Assembly: GCA_015501595.1 (NCBI GenBank)
Contig: JADNRX010001209.1
Coordinates: 1 to 12,686, forward strand
From: Hymenopellis radicata
Taxonomy: Eukaryota; Basidiomycota; Agaricomycetes; Agaricales; Physalacriaceae
Direction of reading: 5' to 3'
Length of the DNA: 12,686 nt
Shown here: positions 9,427 to 12,686 of the stretch, in pieces
Position numbering within the stretch: position 1 is the stretch's first letter
How the letters are laid out: each line of letters opens with the position of its first letter
The notes under the pieces: generated by a model
What the model was told of the DNA's origin: nothing
What the model saw: only the letters and a program-made list of their open reading frames with translations
The model's database searches: none
Position numbers and translations under genes: made by a program

Positions 9427-9790
9427 TCTAGAAATTGATCGGTAACAAAAGATTTACAAAGGATAACCACCGTACCGCAGTATCTCCTTCCGTGACTCTA
9501 CGCCACGTCATGAGAAATCCATCCTCCGCTCTGTGAAAAGAAGGTCTTCATCATTGACATCAAAGGACAGCCATTTGAGGCACGTAACGTGTCGGCCGGC
9601 TGGGTGATACTCAACAGCAATCTCTGCCCCGTATTTAAGACACCAGATATTCAAACCATCGTGCCCTAAGAAGCTTGCATTAGCGAATTCACGAACCCCC
9701 AGAGGCCAAGTAAAGCGCGGGTCGTGAAAGAGCAAGGGACGCCACTTCGTCTGCGTGACCGTCGAGGAAAAAAAGCTTTCGAAAAGACAT
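9427..9790 (-). pseudogene. WD40-repeat gene fragment, frameshifted
   Basis: Minus-strand exons 9790-9697 and 9665-9476 give a WD40 blade: LDGHADEVASLAL, then LYLASGGHDGLNIW across the intron, then YHPAGRHVTCLKWLS. The GH...LASGG.DG..IW pattern is diagnostic of WD40. The intron at 9696-9666 is only 31 nt, but removing it restores the blade exactly. After DEDLLF (about 9535) the frame changes by one base; the next frame reads EDGFLMTWRRVTEGD up to a GTACGG donor at 9475, with a 48-nt intron ending at 9428. Further frame changes follow downstream. Only one or two blades survive where a propeller needs about seven, so this is a truncated, decayed copy. Beta-propellers usually act as protein-binding platforms; no specific role can be given. 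Confidence 0.5.
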
Positions 9791-9954
9791 AATATTACAG
9801 TAGTCCAGAGAGTATAAGTTAGTATGGCAGCGCGTCCCACATGACGGTCCTGATGGATTCACCGTTTCAACAATAACCACCTGTTTACCCAAGGAAGTGT
9901 TCTACCTACAAAAAAGGACTCCAAAAGCTGCAAACTGAAGGTCTGAGTAAGCAT

Positions 9955-11047
9955 TTAACCCAGTAAATACGGCGGGAGGGCAGGACTAGAAACATAGATT
10001 TTATTGTAATCAATGTTATTGCGCCGAGGTCGTGTGGTGGATGGAGAATGAGCGGATGGGGTTTGCGATGTCGACGTAGATGCAGTCGGAGACTCAGCCG
10101 GCCTTGGCCTAACTCTTCTGGACACAGGCTGATCTCCAACTGCACGCCGGACTCCCCTAGGGGCAGAAGATGATGGGCTTGGAAGTGGGCGGGGCGGGAT
10201 AATGATAGTATTGCGCCGAGAAGTAGACGATGGCATGTTGTTAGCTGGCTGGACAGCCGTGCGAGTCATGTCATGCGCTGAAGGAGCAGGAGCGGTGGGG
10301 CGAGGTATTGTCGAAGGGTGGGGGGGGCGTGGGTCGGAAGTTTGCGAGGCAAGTTTTCTGACTGCCTTTGCCGTCAGCTCTTCTTCTCTCTTGCGCTCCT
10401 TCTTCCTGGCCCTCCTCCGCTTCTTAGCTTCTTTCTCAGATTTGAGTTTTTGCAACTGGTGCTCAAAGGAGGTGGGCTTGAGCCACTCGATATGAATTGG
10501 GAAGGCGTTCTCGCTCCGGCAGTAGGGACCTGACAAGAAAATTAATGCGAAACTTTGGGGAGAATGGAGAATACATACAAGATAGGTTGCGTTTATACGA
10601 CGCAAATATGCAGCCCTAAGAGGCGGTCATGATAGGACAACCCCAGATGAAACTTGACTGACCTGTCCCCAAAGCTTTTGCTTGCATGGGCAGGCGGTAA
10701 CGATATTGGGCCTAACGCAGTCATCATAACAAATCTATGGGGAGAAGGTGGAAGAGTCAGTTGACAAACAAGATTGGGGGGAGTAACACTTACCGGGCAT
10801 GTGGCGTCCAGCTCCCAGTCGGGTTGCTCCTTCTGGGCGTCACGAAAGTTGACGAGTAGCTTATTTGCACGTTCTCTGCCTTGTGCTTTGCCGAAGACAC
10901 CCATACAAGTTTCTACAATGGCCTAGAGAAATGAGGTAAAGAGAACTGGTGGGAACCATTGCATACCCATCGGCGCTGCCCGTCGGAAAAATGAGGCGGA
11001 GGAGGTTGAAGCAGCTGCTTAGAGGTAGCAGTTAGGACGTCTCGCAT
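9955..11047 (-). CDS. Variant RING-finger protein with basic region (gene 2)
   Basis: Proposed minus-strand exons are 11047-10967, 10922-10794, 10734-10663, 10615-10579 and 10529-9955, with introns of 44-59 nt, giving 297 aa. Residues 69-110 carry C-x2-C-x12-C-x-C-x8-C-x10-C-x2-C (CPIC, ACPC, LWGQGC, CPYC), the same spacing as gene 1, followed by the shared FPIHIEW motif. A strongly basic, probably helical stretch (KKRRRARKKERKREEEL) comes next and could be a nuclear localisation signal. The C-terminal half is low-complexity Ser/Pro/Arg-rich. Unlike gene 1 there is no SUMO-interaction-like motif, and the C-terminal half has no intron. The start codon lies 131 bp inside the right inverted-repeat arm and faces gene 1. 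By family logic a nuclear E3 ubiquitin ligase or zinc-binding adaptor is the best guess; one RING ligand is not apparent, so activity is unproven. Confidence 0.7.
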
Positions 11048-11178
11048 CGATAGGAAAATAGCTAAAAAAAACGGCATCCTTTAGTCTTCCACGCAGGATC
11101 ATTGCCAGACGCAAATAACACACCGCGAAAGAGTAAAGGAAGATGCGTAGGGTGTGCGAACTCTTTGCCATAAATTAT

Positions 11179-11648
11179 CTACAGATCGGAGAGATCGGCT
11201 TACTTATGCCCGGACTGACATAAGCCTTGAGGACTGGTCTTTTACCTTCATGGACAAACAGCGACGACGCCCGCAGGAAGAAAATTAGTCCAGCATTCGA
11301 TAGGGTTTACCTCCCTGTTGAATGCCTGGTGCTGACGTTGCGGTTACACTTGGTGTTCCGCGAGGAGCAGTCGGCTGCTTACAATGTGAGGATGAAGCGT
11401 AAGTAGCCGGATTCTCGCCCATCTTGTCTCCATTTCTGATAATTCTTGTAGAACGTCTTGCTTTGCGCTTGGCCACCGGCTCAGACAGTCGAGAAAGTCC
11501 TGACGTGCACGGCAGGGTGGACATTGTCCTGCCCTCGCCGAAGCCGTGTCAAGTCACGGCTCGCAGCTGAACGGGTCCCTGGGGCGGGTAACGAGTTGAC
11601 TTCATCGGAGCTATCGTTACATGGAGACAACTGGCGAGCCATCGGTAA
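11179..11648 (-). repeat. Right arm of the inverted repeat
   Basis: This is the reverse complement of 2962-3430. Its inner 220 bp match left unit C and flank almost perfectly. Its outer 250 bp (from about 11400) match left unit A better than unit B: about 8 mismatches against A and about 20 against B by eye, for example at the ACAAGAATTAT and GGAGACAAG positions. The arm therefore looks like unit C joined to an A-like unit. It ends at CATCGGTAA, where a 48-bp unrelated insert begins. Confidence 0.95.
11185..11288 (+). pseudogene. Conserved terminal-exon-like ORF in right arm
   Basis: This is the counterpart of 3321-3424 minus: an acceptor-like CTACAG, then a 104-nt open stretch ending in TAG and coding ..ISLEDWSFTFMDKQ.. 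to ..RRRPQEEN. It differs from the left copy by Trp/Leu and Asp/Glu changes. Sequence upstream of 11179 does not continue the left copy's frame, so here the exon is cut off from any upstream coding part. A second frame over the same bases is also open and leads into the repeat unit (..SDDARRKKISPAFDRV..), so the true coding frame, if any, is unsettled. Confidence 0.3.
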
Positions 11649-11707
11649 CTATTGACGTGGATATGTATGGAGCAGCGGGGAGCAACAACTAGCCAGGCAT
11701 CGGTAAC
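11640..11707. repeat. 10-bp direct repeat bounding a 48-bp insert
   Basis: CATCGGTAAC occurs at 11640-11649 and again at 11698-11707. Sequence before the first copy and after the second is continuous repeat-unit sequence, so the 48 bp between them (11650-11697) look inserted. The flanking duplication could be a target-site duplication of a small element or a slippage product. The insert has no recognisable terminal repeats. Confidence 0.6.
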
Positions 11708-11850
11708 ATTTTTCTCTTCTTTGAACTGGGCGTCGCTCACGATCGTCTAGGATGTATCTTGGATATGTAAGCCCAGCACTCTATAGGGTTTACCTCCCTT
11801 ATGACTGTCTGGTGCTGATGTTGCCGTTACACTCGGTGTGCTGCGAAGAG
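11692..11850 (+). repeat. Degraded copy of the 428-bp unit
   Basis: This is a diverged partial unit in the orientation of the right arm: CATCGGTAAC, GGCGTCGCTCACGATC, GGATATGTAAGCCCAGCA and GGTTTACCTCCC are recognisable with scattered substitutions. The frame YLGYVSPALYRVYLPYDCLV is kept open without indels relative to the intact units (YYLGYVSPAFERVSFPFECL). It ends at about 11850, where midasin-like sequence begins. Confidence 0.85.
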
Positions 11851-12686
11851 CGCAGACTCCTTCTCGCGTACTATCGCATCCTACAGGCCAACAGAGAGCT
11901 TCCCTCCCAGTTACTCTGGCCTCTCACCCATCTTTCCACTATTATTTGGGATCCATCATTTGACAGGGTCCCGTCTTCTTGCTATCCGCTGTTATACAGA
12001 GCGGCATGGGTGAAGCCGAGCGCGTCAAAATCGAGGAAGAGGTCCTTGGCGGCGTCGACTGCCCCGTCTTGTATGATGACTCCGTTATAGATGTGGATGG
12101 TTGGATCTTGCCAGTTATAGAAGTTACACGGATTCAACAATTTCGCATCCAACTGGCAACCTCTACTTGTAACTACTTCTCCGGCGTACCTCCCATACCG
12201 CCATCAGACCTATGGTACGTTCTTTTCCGTCTCAACTGACACGAAGCTGAGCCATCATATAGCTCGTTCGTGGCAGACATTGAAGGTGTCTTATTGCTGC
12301 CATCTTCGGGCGTCGCCAGTGAGCCCTCGCCGCTGATACGGACAACCGCAACACAACAGAATCTCCGTGTCCTGGCGCATCACCTCTCGCTGCGCATTCC
12401 AATATTGTTGACGTCCCTTCCTTTGTCTGGAAAAGCTACTCTCTTGACCCATCTTGCTCTCCAACCTTTTCCCTGAGTGCCGAATCAAATTATTACTGTG
12501 CATCTCGCAGACACTTCCTTGGACCCGAGGTCGCTCATTGGTTCGTATGTGTCGTCTACGTCACAAGCAGGCACATTCGAAGGGAAGGAGGGCGTCTTGG
12601 TTCGAGCTATGCGGCAGGGGAAGTGGGTCGTTTTCAAAGACATAAGTCCGGAGGTCCTTGGCGTGTTGAAGCCTCTTGTCGCGTGA
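11851..12686 (+). pseudogene. Midasin (Rea1/MDN1) pseudogene fragment, N-terminal part and AAA1
   Basis: Midasin is the giant dynein-like AAA ATPase that strips assembly factors from pre-60S ribosomes. Here only its N-terminal part and the first AAA module are present. LLLAYYRILQANRELPSQLL (from 11857) is in one frame, LLAIRCY (about 11975-11995) in the next, and QSGMGEAERVKIEEEVLG (from 11997) in the third, so there are two indels. A normal 48-nt intron (12215-12262) follows. The reading then meets an in-frame TGA at 12474-12476 just before VPNQIITVHLADTSLDPRSL, and the window ends in another TGA (12684-12686). The Walker A region reads SLPLSGKAT, and the Walker B region reads WVVFKDIS where midasins have FEDID; the FEW-type tryptophan is a glycine. 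The 5' end is cut off at the repeat junction. It cannot encode working midasin, so an intact copy should exist elsewhere in the genome. Confidence 0.85.
12215..12262 (+). other. Retained spliceosomal intron in the midasin pseudogene
   Basis: ATG|GTACGT to CATATAG| is a 48-nt intron. Splicing joins PSDL to CSFVADIEGVLLL as in intact midasins. Its presence shows that the fragment came from genomic DNA duplication, not from a reverse-transcribed mRNA. Confidence 0.8.

Noticed and set aside
10202..10533. Plus-strand ORFs with hydrophobic, membrane-like stretches
   Set aside because: They are the antisense reading of the Lys/Arg/Glu-rich segment of gene 2, which always yields Leu/Phe/Ser-rich pseudo-membrane peptides.
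2962..11648. Terminal-inverted-repeat DNA transposon spanning the whole interval
   Set aside because: No transposase (DDE, KDZ, hAT or similar) was seen inside, and no target-site duplication was seen outside the arms. The arms belong to a tandem array, not to clean termini. A non-autonomous element is not excluded.

Overview
The window looks like a stretch of a basidiomycete fungal genome. The genes are split by many short introns (about 44-62 nt, GTRNGT-type donors, TAG/CAG acceptors) and base composition is near 50% GC. At the right edge there is a recognisable fragment of midasin (Rea1/MDN1) with basidiomycete-like wording. No bacterial signals, tRNA, rRNA or CRISPR array were seen.

The main structure is a large inverted repeat. 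A tandem array of ~428-bp units (2356-3320) ends on its inner side in a 469-bp arm (2962-3430). An inverted, roughly 95% identical arm lies at 11179-11648. Between the arms are about 7.7 kb. Just inside each arm sits one member of a paralogous gene pair: gene 1 on + (3502-4582) and gene 2 on - (9955-11047). Both read inward, towards each other. After splicing, both encode a variant RING-like finger with identical cysteine spacing, and their first four introns fall at matching places and phases. The proteins have diverged strongly while the arms have not.

Between the pair lie a seven-exon minus-strand gene (5901-8485, ~759 aa, disordered Pro/Ser-rich N-terminus and a conserved basic/aromatic C-terminal domain that I cannot name) and a decayed WD40-repeat gene fragment (about 9427-9790, possibly on to 9163, minus). 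The stretches 4583-5900 and 8486-9426 hold no gene I can support.

Left of the array (1-2355) are only short open stretches, one of them an acidic, broken multi-exon remnant (531-~1045). I see no intact gene there. Right of the inverted repeat comes a degraded repeat unit (11692-11850), which abuts a midasin pseudogene (11851-12686). That pseudogene has two frameshifts, an in-frame stop and damaged Walker A and B motifs. Repeats, pseudogenes and locally duplicated genes together suggest a rearranged, accessory-type region.

The exon models were built by eye from splice sites, phase and paralogue comparison, and have no transcript support.
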